In this document: positions 42,427-53,454 of the stretch, piece by piece
Layout: each line of letters opens with the position of its first letter
How positions within the stretch are numbered: the first letter of the stretch is position 1
DNA from: Heterohyrax brucei
Taxonomy: Eukaryota; Chordata; Mammalia; Hyracoidea; Procaviidae
Assembly: GCA_028571685.1 (NCBI GenBank)
Contig: CM053141.1
Span: 50,032,333 to 50,096,332 of the forward strand
Reading direction: 5' to 3'
Length of the DNA: 64,000 bases
Notes under the pieces: model-generated
Told to the model about the DNA's origin: nothing
The model's database searches: none
What the model saw: the letters and a program-made list of their open reading frames with translations, nothing else
Program-made: the position numbers and the translations under genes

Positions 42427-44001
42427 TCTGCTTCCTAGGGTTTACTAAAGCAGGTATTGAAAATTTAGTTCTAAAATTATCCATGTTTTCCTTCCTTCCA
42501 TTCATCCTGCCTATTATTTCTTGTTCCTTCATTCAGTATGCTTTTGTAGACAAGGCTTGCTGTCTAACTGATTGAATCAGTACTCTAATTTTACATTTTG
42601 GCTTTGGCCTAGGCATTCGGTAGGATATAATCTACCAGTGATTACATCTGTCTCCAAAATCACAGATAACAGAGCCACAGAACCTATCCTAACTTGCCAA
42701 TTGCCTGTTTGGGGATGTCTTTTCCCTAAACTATTGTGGGAACTTTTGAGGTATTAGATTTAATCACTCCAGGCAAAAGTAAAGCCTCATTAATTAGCAA
42801 TGATAATGAGTGTAAAGCACTTTAATTTAAGGGATGTGCTTAGATAAAGTTACCCTAACCAATTTTCAATGTAGTGTGGCTTTGTTATGGATGAGACATA
42901 ATAAACACAGAAAGCATTGCTTGTCAACAGTCACTGCTAGATGCTGACCCAGGGCCTCACGCTCATTGTTCCTGTTCAGTCACAGCTGGGGAAGCAGAAC
43001 CAGAAGAGAGCCGAATTTTAAAAATTTCAGCAAACCAGAATAATAACCCAAATGAAGCTTGGCTAGAAATGTAGCTTCTGTCTCAGAAAACAAGGGCAGT
43101 GTGTGCGTTGCACAACAACTGCATTTCCTGTCCATCAGATTTTGAGCAGAACTGGAAACAAAGATGTCTCAGCAGTTCCTCCCTCAAAGATGGCAGCTGA
43201 CCTTGCAGATTTTAATGTGTGTCGCTTTCTACATTCCTGCCGATAATTCCAGTCTCATACATCAGGCTCCTGAAAGGGCTCACTATGCCACTTCGAGTAT
43301 CCCACACCCTCGGGCTTCTACCTGTAGTTCTTCCCACTGCAGTTGCCATTCTGATCACCTCAATTTAGAAAGTTCAGGTCTGCTCCAGCTGTGCTCCACT
43401 GGCTGTGACTGAACCACTTTGAGGCCCTGGCTGATACTGTAGGTTTGTGGGTAGACAAAATTATTTTTGTCCCGAATTAGAAGACATTACTAATTTTAGA
43501 CTCAAGGACTAGTGAGACTCTGAATTCACAAGGGAAAAATATTTAGACATTTATTGTTTCAATATATCATCATATTATTGATCATAGCCATATCTAAAAT
43601 TAACTGTTGCAGGATATTGTATATACAGAATCTTAGTTTGCATAATATACACTTGTGCTTTGGGGGATAATCTAAATTTGTGGATTGTCTGTAACAGCTA
43701 AATTTGTTTTTTGTTTTTTTTTTTCATTAGGATACCTACATATTCTAAGAAAGTTCTTACAGAGGGCTCTATTGTGGAGGAGTATGTGGCCTTTTAAAAA
43801 ATGTCATACTACTGACCCTCTGACCTATGGTATTTCCTCTTTAGTCCTTAAGAAAATAAAGCAATAACTTTTGGAAGATATTACACTATTACATGGAAAA
43901 ATTAGACTTTATTGGAAGAGCTAGAACTGGCCCTTCCAACAATAAATTCCCAAGTTTTCTTTTTGGTAACACCAAGTAAGTCTGTGAAATTCTCAAATAT
44001 A
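42427..44001. other. Unassigned unique sequence
   Basis: About 1.6 kb without recognised repeats. The 82-codon plus frame at 43164-43412 is Ser/His-rich near its end and has no motif I know; I would not call it a gene on sequence alone. Confidence 0.4.
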
Positions 44002-44170
44002 GGGAAGGTGCTGGTATCATATGGCTTAAGTGCTGTATCTGCTAACCAAAAGGTCAGCAGTTCAAATCCACCAGGCACTCCGAAGAAACTCTATGGAGCA
44101 ATTCTACTCTGTCCTATAGGGGTGCTATGAGTTGAAATTGACCCAATGGCATTGAGTTTTGTTTGTTTGT
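44002..44170 (+). mobile_element. AfroSINE-like SINE
   Basis: Complete short form: 'gtgctggtatcatatggctt', 'aggtcagcagttcaaatcc', 'attctactctgtcctatagg', tail and a (TTTG)n-like end. Confidence 0.93.
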
Positions 44171-45219
44171 TTATTTATTTTTAGGGAAGGTTCTTGACAG
44201 AAAACACATGGTCCAAAATTTGGCAAGGTAAGTGTTGGAAAACAGTGGTGCATAGATGGACAGCTCAACAGTGGCAAGGCCTGTGAGTGTGTAAATGGAG
44301 GAAGAGGGTGGGAAGAGTGGCAGTACCACCGTTATGATACATCATCATGTTCTAGAGAAACTGTTATCCAAGAAGGTCAATAGAGCTAGCAACAGATTTT
44401 TGACTGATTTTCAAAGTAAACTTGGAAACTTCAAAACGGAGTCATCGGTCTGTTGCTTTTGTGGACACCAGGTAGTACGGCTTATTCACCAGTTGTATGA
44501 CTTTCTCATTAGTACCTTATTCTTTGGATTTTAGTAGGTGGAGAAGACTTGCATCGATGCTTGGTAGATTACCTCTAGACAGGGGCTCCAGGGACTAAAA
44601 TTTTCCATTTCCCAGATTCCTTGACATAAGATTTACCACTATGAATGAATGATTTCCTTATTAGTAACCTTTAGGGATTGAAGAAACTGAGATAATGAAG
44701 TTTATTTTTGAAATCGTTTTTAGAAAATTACGTTGGAGATTATTGTCTTTCAGAAAACTGAAAAAAATTTCAAGAGTCTGTTTGAAATCAAAGACTAGCA
44801 CAGAGTTGTTAAAAACGAACTGACAGCAAAAAGGGTCAGTTTATGTTGAAATTAGAGTATTTCAGGTTTCCATGGAAACAGAACATATAGAAATTCAAAG
44901 CAGATGGTACTAAATTGATACTATCAAAAAACCCCAAGGAGTTAATCTTGTGCAGAGTAATACTGCTCATCCCCAAATCTCATTTGCCAATTTTTTGCAG
45001 GGTGAAATTTAACAGCTACACTGTTCCAAGAATAGACATATTTATTGTTATGTGATTCTAATGACTTAGTTATGACTGCCACTTACACTCTTCAGCAAGC
45101 TGCCCATGACTAAAAAGCAAAAGTTGCCTATCTGTTCTTCAATAAGAAAGAAGGACAAACGTAACATCTCACAACATACCATGTAAACCTGTAACACAAT
45201 TTGCTCCTAGATTCATGTT
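44171..45219. other. Unassigned sequence
   Basis: No repeat recognised. The 79-codon plus frame at 44295-44534 has two Cys near its end (CCFCG) but no domain I recognise. Confidence 0.4.
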
Positions 45220-45282
45220 AGCTAAGGTCACTATGAGTTGGAGTAGACTCAATGACAATGGACTTCAGTTTGGTTTAAGAGC
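45220..45282 (+). mobile_element. AfroSINE-like SINE, tail fragment
   Basis: Only the RTE-like 3' part: 'ggtcactatgagttggagta', 'gactcaatgacaatgg', then 'cagtttggttt'. Confidence 0.75.
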
Positions 45283-45488
45283 AAATTAAAAACTCAAACC
45301 TAATATTTTTTAAACCAGAATGATCTCCCTTTACTTTGAAGTTACATAAGCAGAAAGAGGACTGGACAACAATCAGTTCAATGAATCCCTTAGAATTCCA
45401 AATTCTACAGCAAATTTTAAATGGAAACTAAACCTCATATCTTTTCTGAACATCATTTTCTAAAGTTCCTGAGTTTCTCTCACTGAAG

Positions 45489-45656
45489 TCAAATCAAACC
45501 CTCTGCTGTCAAGTCAATTCCCACTCACAGCGACCCTATAGGACAGAGTAGAACTGCCCTACAGAGTTTCTGGTAGATTTACCTAGTAGATTTGAACTCC
45601 TGACTTTGGTTAGCAGCCATAGCTCTTACTCTTAACCACTACACCACCAGGATTGC
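45489..45656 (-). mobile_element. AfroSINE-like SINE
   Basis: Reverse orientation: 'aaatcaaaccctctgctgtc', 'cgaccctataggacagagta', head ending 'cactacaccaccagg'. A short duplication ('cttactctt') is seen in the head. Confidence 0.92.
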
Positions 45657-45765
45657 TTTTTCCCAGTAAGCTGCACTAACTTTTCATAACATAGATACAC
45701 TATCTCACAGAAAATAAACATTTTAAATCACTAATAGCTGTGTTGAAAGACTTCGCTATAGGAAG

Positions 45766-46343
45766 TGGTGCTAGTAAGAATTCTCCAGAGAAACAGGACA
45801 AACAAGAGATAGATAGGCAGACCGACAGATAGAGAGACAGACAATAAACCCATTGCCATTGAGTCAATTCCAAATCACAGCCACCCTACGGGCAGAGTAG
45901 AACTGCCCCATAGGGTCTCCAGGGAGCAGCTAGTAGATTCAGACTGCTGATCTTTTGGTTAACAGAGGTCTTAACCACAGTTCTCCTAGGGTTCCAGATA
46001 GATGATAGATGGAAAGGACAGATTTGAGTTATTGGCTTCCACAATCATGGGAACTGGCAAGTCTGAAATTTGCAGAACAGGCTGGCTGGCTAGAAACTCA
46101 GCAGATGTTGATGTTGCAATCTTGAGGGAGACTTTCTTCTTTTCTAGAAAACCTCCGTTTTTGCTCTTAAGCCTTCCTATTGACTGGATTAGTCCCATTT
46201 ACATCATTCAGCATAGTCTCCTTTGGTTACAGCTAAATCATTATAGATACTAATCACATCTGCAAAATATTTTTACACCAATGCTTAGATTAGTGTTTGA
46301 TTAAGTAATTACCCTAGCCAGATTGCCACATAAAACTGTCACA
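45766..46343 (-). mobile_element. ERVL (MLT2-like) LTR, 3' LTR of a deleted provirus
   Basis: Same LTR family as 38860-39329 ('attctccagagaaacagg' at left, 'cataaaactgtcaca' at right). It is interrupted by the SINE at 45842-45996. In minus orientation it would be the downstream LTR of the structure ending at 49568. Outer flank GAAG (45762-45765) recurs right of the other LTR (49569-49572), which fits a short target-site duplication. Confidence 0.65.
45842..45996 (-). mobile_element. AfroSINE-like SINE inserted in LTR
   Basis: Reverse orientation: 'aataaacccattgccattga', 'gggcagagtagaactgcccc', head ending 'ctcctagggttcc'. 'agacag' lies left and 'agatag' right of it. Confidence 0.92.
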
Positions 46344-46417
46344 ACCCACCCCTTATTAACTAGACACACATACACATCTCTCCATACCTTTTTATTTTTT
46401 ATTTTTGACTCATGGCA

Positions 46418-46560
46418 AGCCTGTCCATTTCAGAGTAGAACTACACTCCCCAGGGTGTTTGTAGTGTGACATTTTTTTGCAAGCATATCAGCGGGACTTC
46501 CTTTTGAGGCACCTTTCAGTTAGGACTTAGGGCTTAACTTTTTGTGTCACTTAGTGAGTT
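46418..46560 (-). mobile_element. AfroSINE-like SINE, long form, diverged
   Basis: Reverse orientation: 'ttcagagtagaactacactc', long-form block with 'gcaagcatatcagcggg', 'ttgaggcacctttcagtta'. Its head is mostly lost. Confidence 0.7.
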
Positions 46561-47318
46561 TTCTGTAAGCCATACTTAATCTCTAAATAAAGACAGTAAG
46601 AAAATCATACTTGTGTCTAACATGATACATCTCTCCTTTAACTTCACATTAATCCATATCCTTTTGAAAGATAAGTCTGCTTTTCACAGAGGGCAAACAT
46701 GCAAGATGAATGTATACACCACCTCTTCATCCTTCAAGTCCTGATGGTGACACTAATCTATTCAACCCTTCCAGGAATCTGGTACTGCTTTGGGTTCACT
46801 ATTTTCCCAGGTAGCTCTAGTGGCTTATACTTAGTCTCTCATACTGCAATGGTCTTCACCCCCCAGATCAGAGAATGGACATAGAAATTCTAGCACTTGT
46901 TGTGTGTGTCTCTTCCGATTATGGATTCCACAATTAGTGAAGTAAGTACAAGGTGATCTGAGGGAATCACTGGATGCACTGGGAAGCAGATCTGAGGTAA
47001 AACTCCACTGATCATCTGACACCCACAAGTCCCTACACCTACCGGTGGGCCACAGTAACATCTTGAGTCTTTGCATAATGTGTAATTACCTTACATAAAG
47101 CAATTTGGTCCCCCTCTTTGGTTGATCTTTAGTTGGATTTGGCTATGGGTTCCACCCAGTAAGGAACATTCACCCAGATTGGCTAGTGGGGCCTCTGTCT
47201 TGCAGTTGACCTTTGCTAGATTTAGCTGGTGGGTCCTGCCCAGTCTGATCTTTACCAGGAGTGACTGGAAACCCCTACCTGTAGGGGGTATGGCCCATCC
47301 AAACCAAGATTATCTGTT

Positions 47319-47469
47319 GCTGGTAAGTCACTTATGACTCATAGTGACCATATAGGACAGAGTACAACTGTTTCATAGGGTTTCCATGGCTGGTGGCGCT
47401 GACCTGCAGACCTTTCAGTTAGCAGCCATAGTTTGCCAGAGTTCTTATCCACTGTACCACCGGGGCTCC
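47319..47469 (-). mobile_element. AfroSINE-like SINE
   Basis: Reverse orientation: 'ttatgactcatagtgaccat', 'ggacagagtacaactg', head ending 'ccactgtaccaccggggct'. Confidence 0.92.
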
Positions 47470-49075
47470 TCCCAGTGACTGATGAAAACCTTAGAACACA
47501 AAAGCTCACATGGGCTTCTTGATCTTTGAGAACCAAGAAAGAAGCTTGTCCTTTGGACTGAGGGCCCTGTGTTGTGATCTTCCTAGACTGAATAAATGGA
47601 GGCAGCAGCTGCAATGTACCAGAAGAAACAACGAACAGCCCTGGTCGATAGCAGCAGGTGCAGACTAAACCCTGGTCCGGAGCTAAGAGGAGTGAACAAT
47701 AGCTAATTCTATTACTGATTGAAAACATTGAGTTTTCTGTTTCCTGATGAGTGGCTGTGAACACTGGTGTTCAGGAAGCTAAGCAAATCCCTTTAAGACA
47801 CAAGCAGGTCTCCTTGGAGACATTGAAGCCTTGTGCTCGCACCCCTTTTTGACCACTCCCTTTAAATATCTTCATTTCCATGTATATCCTTCATATTCAT
47901 CCTTCTCAGTGATTACAATTGTCATTGCAGTTATGTTTTCTCTATGAGTTTTCTGTGACCATTACAATTAATTCTTGAGTACAGAGGAGAAAGTTCCGGG
48001 GGGAATAGGGCTGGTGTTAGATTTGGGGAAAAAGAAGGAGCATAGGGGTATATTGGACCTTTGTCTCATAGGAGCCAGCTTGGCATTGCTTCTTATGGTC
48101 AGGTTTACTATTTTAGTTGGTGTCCAGGAGAGTTCTCCTATTCCAGTTTTTTGGAATCAGTATAAGTTCAGAGCTGGTATTCTGTAATCTCCATAAATGT
48201 GTTATTATTTCCTTTCTTCTGACGCACAGTGAACCTTATCAAAGACTGTACATCCCTGTAGGTGAGAAAAAGATTAACAGTATAGGTTTTTGGCAGTATA
48301 GCAGAGTTCTTCATCAAGAATATTCCACTTCTCTTTCATCTAAGGCTTCTGGGTGGCTTAAGTATCTGAATTCAATGATAGACCATGACTTTATTGACTT
48401 ATGTGCACTTTATCTAGTATTATATAAGTCAAAGAAGCAATGAATAAATCCTCTATTTTTCTTCATGATCAATTAGCTAACACCGTAGATTCTGTAAATC
48501 AGACTATTCTGATAACTGCTTTGATTCTGCTGTTCAAGTATGGTAGCCGTACCCATGTTATCTTTGGTGATTAAGTGCCAACACTTGTCCACTGCCTCCC
48601 TAGGATCCAGTTATCTATGTCACCTTTAAGGGTCCCCATGCAGCAGCTGTAGTTCCCAGTACAAGTCAACTATAGAGCTCTTCAAAGATGTAGGGGCACT
48701 GCTCACAAATTTATTTCTTGTAGCTGTGGTCAAAGGCATGTCTTCAGTGCCCTACCAGGGTGAGTGAGCAAGTCTTAAGTGATAAACTCACTCTAGCATT
48801 CTAACCTTCCTAAAAATTTAGGTAATTTCTTCAATACTATATCAAGGCAATTCCATTATTTCAACTTCCCTTAGTGTAGGTCAGCTTGTAGCCTTTGTTT
48901 CAGCCGACCTACTGCACAAACGCTGGGAACCCTTTTAAACTCTGTGAGCTGAAACATTAAATCCAGAATCTCCGCTTAGTGGGCCCATATCAATAAATTC
49001 ACCTTAATCCAACTTTGTGTTCCCTCCTCTATTATCCCACACCTTTAATACCCATTCCCACGCATACTCTATGAA

Positions 49076-49568
49076 TCACAGAACAGGCTGGCAGACTAGA
49101 AACTCAGCAGAAGTTGACATTGTAACTTTGAGGCAGCATTTTGTTTTCCATAGAATACCTGTATAGAAGAAGCCTTGGTGGGTCAACACTTAAATGCTCG
49201 GCTGCTAACTAAAAGGCTGACGGTTCTAACTTACCCAGTGGCTCCATGGGAAAAAGTCCTGTCATCTGCTCATATAAAGGCAGCCTAGAAAATAGAAAAT
49301 CCTGTGGGGTAGCTCTCTTCTCATTATGAGTCAAAACTCAACTTGAAGGCATGCAACAACAACACAGGAAATCCTCAGTTTTTCCCCTTCAGTCTTCCCA
49401 GTTTACGGATGAGGACTATGCACATTTTGGGGACTATGCTCCTTTATTTAAAATCAACTGATTATGAATGTTAACCACATGTATAAAATACTTCCACAGC
49501 AATGCCTAGATTAGTGTTGGACTAAACAACTGGTCCAGCCAAGTGGACACATAAAACTCACCATGACA
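49076..49568 (-). mobile_element. ERVL (MLT2-like) LTR, 5' LTR of a deleted provirus
   Basis: Matches the LTR at 45766-46343 ('acaggctggcagactagaaa', 'actcagcagaagttgaca', 'gcctagattagtgttggact', ending 'catgaca'). Its inner ~120 bases are missing, and it is interrupted by the SINE at 49163-49364. Confidence 0.65.
49163..49364 (+). mobile_element. AfroSINE-like SINE, long form, with AAC tail
   Basis: Head 'gaagccttggtgggtcaaca', long-form block 'tcctgtcatctgctcatata', tail 'atgagtcaaaactcaact' and terminal 'gcaacaacaacac', again an RTE-like ending. It is inserted in the ERVL LTR. Confidence 0.85.
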
Positions 49569-49873
49569 GAAGCCTAATTGGTATATGGCTACACAGTGTA
49601 GATTGGCAGCTTTTTCTGCATTTCGACTATGTGAAATCTGTCCCGCATATCCCATGACCTGTCAGTGCCTGTTTGTGGCACTGTCTCCCAAACCACATGT
49701 GGTTATCCTGAAGTCTGAGGGCAACGCGGCAGCTCTTTTCTCACAGCCTAGCAGATGGGCGATGGGCAGCTGCAGTCAGTTTTCAGTAGCCATGTTTTTC
49801 ACATTACTTGATAGCTTGTTTCATAAACATGCAGGTTTAAAGTTGGCCTGCACGCTCTTCGTCATGCAGAGCA
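49569..49873. other. Unassigned sequence, part of a 132-codon frame
   Basis: The plus frame 49585-49983 (132 codons) starts here but its last third is translated MER5A. Its first part has Cys-rich and hydrophobic patches but no domain I recognise. Not called as a gene. Confidence 0.4.
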
Positions 49874-50090
49874 TTGTTTCTAAGCCTCAGCCTTACCGAC
49901 TTTTTACACAGGATAATTCTTTGTTGTGGGACGACCTGTACATTGGAGGATATTTAACAGAAGCTCTGATATCTCTCCACTAGATGCCAGTGGCCACCTC
50001 TCTCCCACTGTGATAATAAAAAAATGTCTCCGGATATTTCCCATTGTCCCCTGGGAGGCAAAGTCATCCCCATTTGAGAACTCCTACAGT
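49874..50090 (-). mobile_element. MER5A (hAT-Charlie non-autonomous DNA transposon)
   Basis: On the plus strand the element reads in reverse: 'gtttctaagcctcagcctta', 'ggataattctttgttgtggg', 'ccactagatgccagtggcc', 'aaatgtctccggatatttcc', 'gtcccctgggaggcaaagtc', 'tttgagaactcctacag'. These blocks in this order identify MER5A, an old eutherian-wide element. Confidence 0.9.
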
Positions 50091-50284
50091 AGGCTGGGGA
50101 AAAAGAAAAGAGGCTTTACAGCAGAGAAGTGGTTTTTCAGGAGGACGTACCTGGTAGCACTGGAAAGGGCATGCAGAAAGGAAGATAAACCAAGACAGGG
50201 ACTTGGAGAAGAGCAGAGGTCATTTTAGAGTGATAGAGACATTGTGACTAGTAGGGAAATCAAGTGACTTGTCTTTGATTTGAT

Positions 50285-51525
50285 TATAGGAAATGTTTAT
50301 TAAGTTGGTATTACGTGCTAAGCACTGAGTTCATTGCTGTAGATACTTAGACCAGTGATGCATTTAAATTGCTTGTGGTCTGGGGAAAGAGTTAGAAAAG
50401 GAAACAGTTATAGTCATATATGAACTGCACAGGGGAAACTTAACTCAGGTATTTGAAAGAGGACGTGGGAGAAACACACAAGAAAGGCTTCCCAGAAGAC
50501 TGACCTAGGTGTTTAAGGGCAAACAGGAGTTCATCACTCATATACAGGTGTGGGAGGGAGATTCAACTTAGAGGAAACAGCTGAGGCAGAAATGTGGAGT
50601 ATGGTGTGTGCATTTCAGAGCATATGTGGGTAAGTCTGTGTGTGAGAGAGAGAGAAAAAAAGGAAGATAAAGAGAGGGAGAACAGATAGCATATTTAGAA
50701 AAAATGTAATTTTACCTTAGTGAAGCCAAGATATCTAATGGAAGACTAACACAGAAATGATGCAAGAGAAGAGGGTAGGGAGAAAATTACAATAAACCTT
50801 CAGAGGTAGTTTATTTGGGAAGTAGTTTAAATTTTATTCTGAGAGAAATAGGAAGAATTGTGAGCTATGGGATAGCTTGATAAAACTGGTGTCTTACAAA
50901 GATGGCTCTGAAAGTAATGAGACAAAGATACTGGAGATACGGACAAATTAGGGTCAGAAAACTTAGAGAGGTTATCACAGATAACTACCTAAAGTAAAAA
51001 AAAAATAAAATAATTGAGAAAAAGTAGAAAAAATTATTTTCAAAATCCAAGCAAAAAAATCCCAGCAAATGTCACATTTAAGGTTTAAAAGTAGGAAGGA
51101 AGAGCAGTAGATTTGTTCAACCAGCCAAGCCAAGTGCTATCGAGTCGGATCCAACTCATGGCGATTTGTTCAACAGATGAGTGTAGATGAAATCCAGAGA
51201 AAATGATGAGTTACTGATTGCAGCCAAGTATGAAGTTAGAAAACTACTGTAATAATCTTAGTCTCTTGGTTAAGTGGTTGGTTGTATGGCAGACTTGTCA
51301 ATCAAGGGAAGACAAAGACAAAAAAATTAATCATGTTTATAGGAAATGATGGCAAGATTTGTACATGCTAAGCCTAAATTGCCTAAGGAATATTCAAGTG
51401 AAAATGCCCAGTGAGTGACTGGATATATGATTCTGGAGTTCGACAAAGGAAATTTGATTGAAGTAGATTTGTAAATGATTTGTGAATACATGAACACTGA
51501 AGCTATGGTTATAAAGGATAGTTCT
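50285..51525 (+). mobile_element. Possible ancient mammalian repeat (family uncertain)
   Basis: 'tttattaagttggtattacg', 'tgctaagcactgag', 'aggcttcccagaagactgac', 'gaaacagctgaggcagaaa', 'tttaaattttattctgagag' and 'gattctggagttcgacaaag' occur in the order found in a widespread old mammalian repeat whose name I cannot give with certainty. It is highly diverged. A GA-rich simple stretch lies at 50640-50690, and a short reverse SINE/RTE-tail fragment at 51117-51168 ('gctatcgagtcggatccaac'). Confidence 0.35.
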
Positions 51526-51559
51526 TCCCTAGAATGAATGACAACTGAGCAAGATGGAA

Positions 51560-51650
51560 AAACATTACTTATCTGGCAAGTGTAGCAGTGACAGGAACAG
51601 AATCAAAGCCTGTGCATCCAGAGTGTGGTGTCTGAACTACTGGCAAGTCC
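51560..51650 (-). mobile_element. MIR fragment
   Basis: 'ggcaagtgtagcagtgacag', 'gaacagaatcaaagcctgtg' and 'tggtgtctgaactact' read as the reverse of the MIR tRNA-related half. Diverged. Confidence 0.5.
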
Positions 51651-51669
51651 TGCCTCTCAACATCTATCT

Positions 51670-51945
51670 ACAACTCACTCTTAGAAATTATAGCTCAAGC
51701 TTCCTCCTTTATAAAGCTTTTCCTCTTTTCTCATTACAGAGCCAGAATACTCCTTGGAACACCATTCTTCCCTATATACACCTTTAATGTAGATCTCAGT
51801 ATGCTGAATTACATTTGTTTTATATTGGTCACTGCTACTTATGGAAGGAAGAGTTTCTATCATAATCAACTTATATTCCTGCACTTAGCAGAATGATTGT
51901 ATAGACTAGGTGTTCACTAAAGATTTGTTGAAAGAAATGGAAACA
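51670..51945 (+). mobile_element. L2 LINE 3' end
   Basis: 'agctcaagcttcctccttta', 'aaagcttttcctcttttctc', then a tail 'gcacttagcagaatgattgt', 'gtgttcactaaagatttgtt', 'gaaagaaatgg', in the order of the L2 3' end. Confidence 0.6.
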
Positions 51946-52232
51946 ATGAAAATGAGTATAAAAGATAAACAGTTGAACCAAGAAGAGCATATTTGTGAAA
52001 AGCTTGTTTTGTTTGCTATGAGTTAAAACTTTAGTGAGTCCAAATACATTTTATGGTCACGCTTATTTTAAAGTTAAACTGTAAACCCAGACACAAATTT
52101 ATTATTCACCTATGTCTCATCTTTCAATTTAGTGTTGCTAACATTTCCCCCATTAAAACCAAACTTTTTTTTACAAACAGTAGGAGAGAGACAACTTTTG
52201 AAAACGTACATAATACCAGAGAGCTAAGTGGA

Positions 52233-52403
52233 TCCCGCGTGGGGGTGTGGGGGCTAAGTGCTACGTCTGCTGACCAAAATGCTGTCAGTTCAAATCTACC
52301 AGATTCTCCGTGGAAACTCTCTGGAGCAGTTCTCCTCTACCCTACATGATCACTATGAGTCAGAATTGACTCAACAGCAGTGGGTTTAGTCTGTTTTTTT
52401 GGT
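52233..52403 (+). mobile_element. AfroSINE-like SINE
   Basis: 'gggggctaagtgctacgtct', 'gtcagttcaaatctaccaga', 'agcagttctcctctacccta', tail 'gagtcagaattgactcaaca'. The 98-codon frame ending here is partly translated SINE. A tail-only fragment follows at 52681-52727. Confidence 0.92.
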
Positions 52404-52774
52404 CTAAGTGGTTTCCTCACTCTCTATAAGTGAAATTCCAGAGCATGGTAAAAGACGTAAGATCTAATTGCTTTAATGTCCAAAATGAGACCATAATATT
52501 GTTCTTCAGATTTATAATTAATAATCCACTTTGGGTGGTGATATATATTTTATTGTGACATTTTGGGAAGGTGAATTAATATACTCCTCCAACAAAAAGC
52601 ATAAAACATAGACTTTTCACTCATCTTTTAAGAGTATTGTCGAAATTCCTGTAGGTCTTATTTCCTAAATTATCTACTGTTTCCTACAAGGTAGCTATGG
52701 GCTGCATCTGACTTCATGGCAGTGTGGGAGAGGGGATTCTACTCATATTCAGATGAATATATAGATATAGATAT

Positions 52775-53328
52775 TGTCATGAATTGAATTATGCCACCCA
52801 GAAAGTATGGGTAGTGATTTGGCTGGGCCATGATTCCTTGCATTCTGTGATTGCCCTCTGTTTTATGATTTTCTTATGCTGCAAATCCTAATCTCTGCCT
52901 GTGGGTAACAGAGTGTTATGTTAGAGAGATTTAGGGAGGGACTAGAAAATCCTTCCTAAGATTACCTCCTGCTCTGGTGCAAAGAGAATTTTCCTGGAGT
53001 GAGGCTTGCACCATGTTTTATACTAAAAGAGATAAAAGGAAAGGAAGGCAAGCAGAGATTTGGGGGTCTTATACCATCAAAAAGCAGTGTTGGGAGATGA
53101 GTGTATCCTTTGGAAAGAACTTGGGTCCCTGCACCTCAGAAACTTACAGTCTAAGGGAGGATTAAGAACAAGGACCTTCCTCCAAATGCAGCAGAGAAAG
53201 CCTTCCCCTGGAGCTGACACCTTGAATTTGGACTTTTAGTCCACCAGACTGTGACAAAATAAAATTTCTTTTTTTAAAGCCACCCACTGGTGGTATTTGT
53301 GTTAGAGCAGCACTAGAAGACAAAAACA
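52775..53328 (+). mobile_element. Solo LTR, MaLR-like (ERVL-MaLR)
   Basis: 554 bases, TG at the start ('tgtcatgaattgaattatgc') and CA at the end ('tagaagacaaaaaca'). The 3' part has the MaLR pattern: 'ggacttttagtccaccagac', an AATAAA-containing 'caaaataaaatttc' (53257-53270), 'aagccacccactggtgg', 'gttagagcagcactagaa'. I could not find a clean target-site duplication. No internal retroviral sequence adjoins it. Confidence 0.65.
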
Positions 53329-53454
53329 GACGTAGATGTATATTTAGAGATAGATAGTCTTCTTTATAAATAAGCTATTGCGTATAGCTGAAAAGGCCTT
53401 AAAATTTGCAGCTGATCATCCCCACTTGTGGTACAAAGCAGACTATATTCCTTT

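Larger units (their letters stand above)
46344..49075 (-). mobile_element. Probable ERVL internal remnant between two LTRs
   Basis: This 2.7-kb stretch is bracketed by two same-family, same-orientation LTRs and is not otherwise assignable. The arrangement implies the degenerate, internally deleted interior of an ERVL provirus on the minus strand. A gag-like part would lie towards 48400-49050 and pol-like remnants at lower coordinates. No frame of retroviral length survives; the 141-codon minus frame 47339-47764 starts in this DNA and runs into a SINE tail. Family assignment of the interior rests mainly on the LTRs. SINEs sit at 46418-46560 and 47319-47469. Confidence 0.45.

Noticed and set aside
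47122-47260. Apparent degenerate tandem repeat of about 40 bases
   Set aside because: The two units agree at only about two thirds of positions, and the region is probably decayed ERVL interior; the similarity could be chance.
47339-47764. A 141-codon minus-strand frame
   Set aside because: It begins in likely ERVL interior and runs into a reverse SINE, whose translation forms its last part. No domain is visible.
49585-49983. A 132-codon plus-strand frame that looks like a small protein
   Set aside because: Its last third is MER5A sequence, and the rest has no recognisable domain or exon signals.
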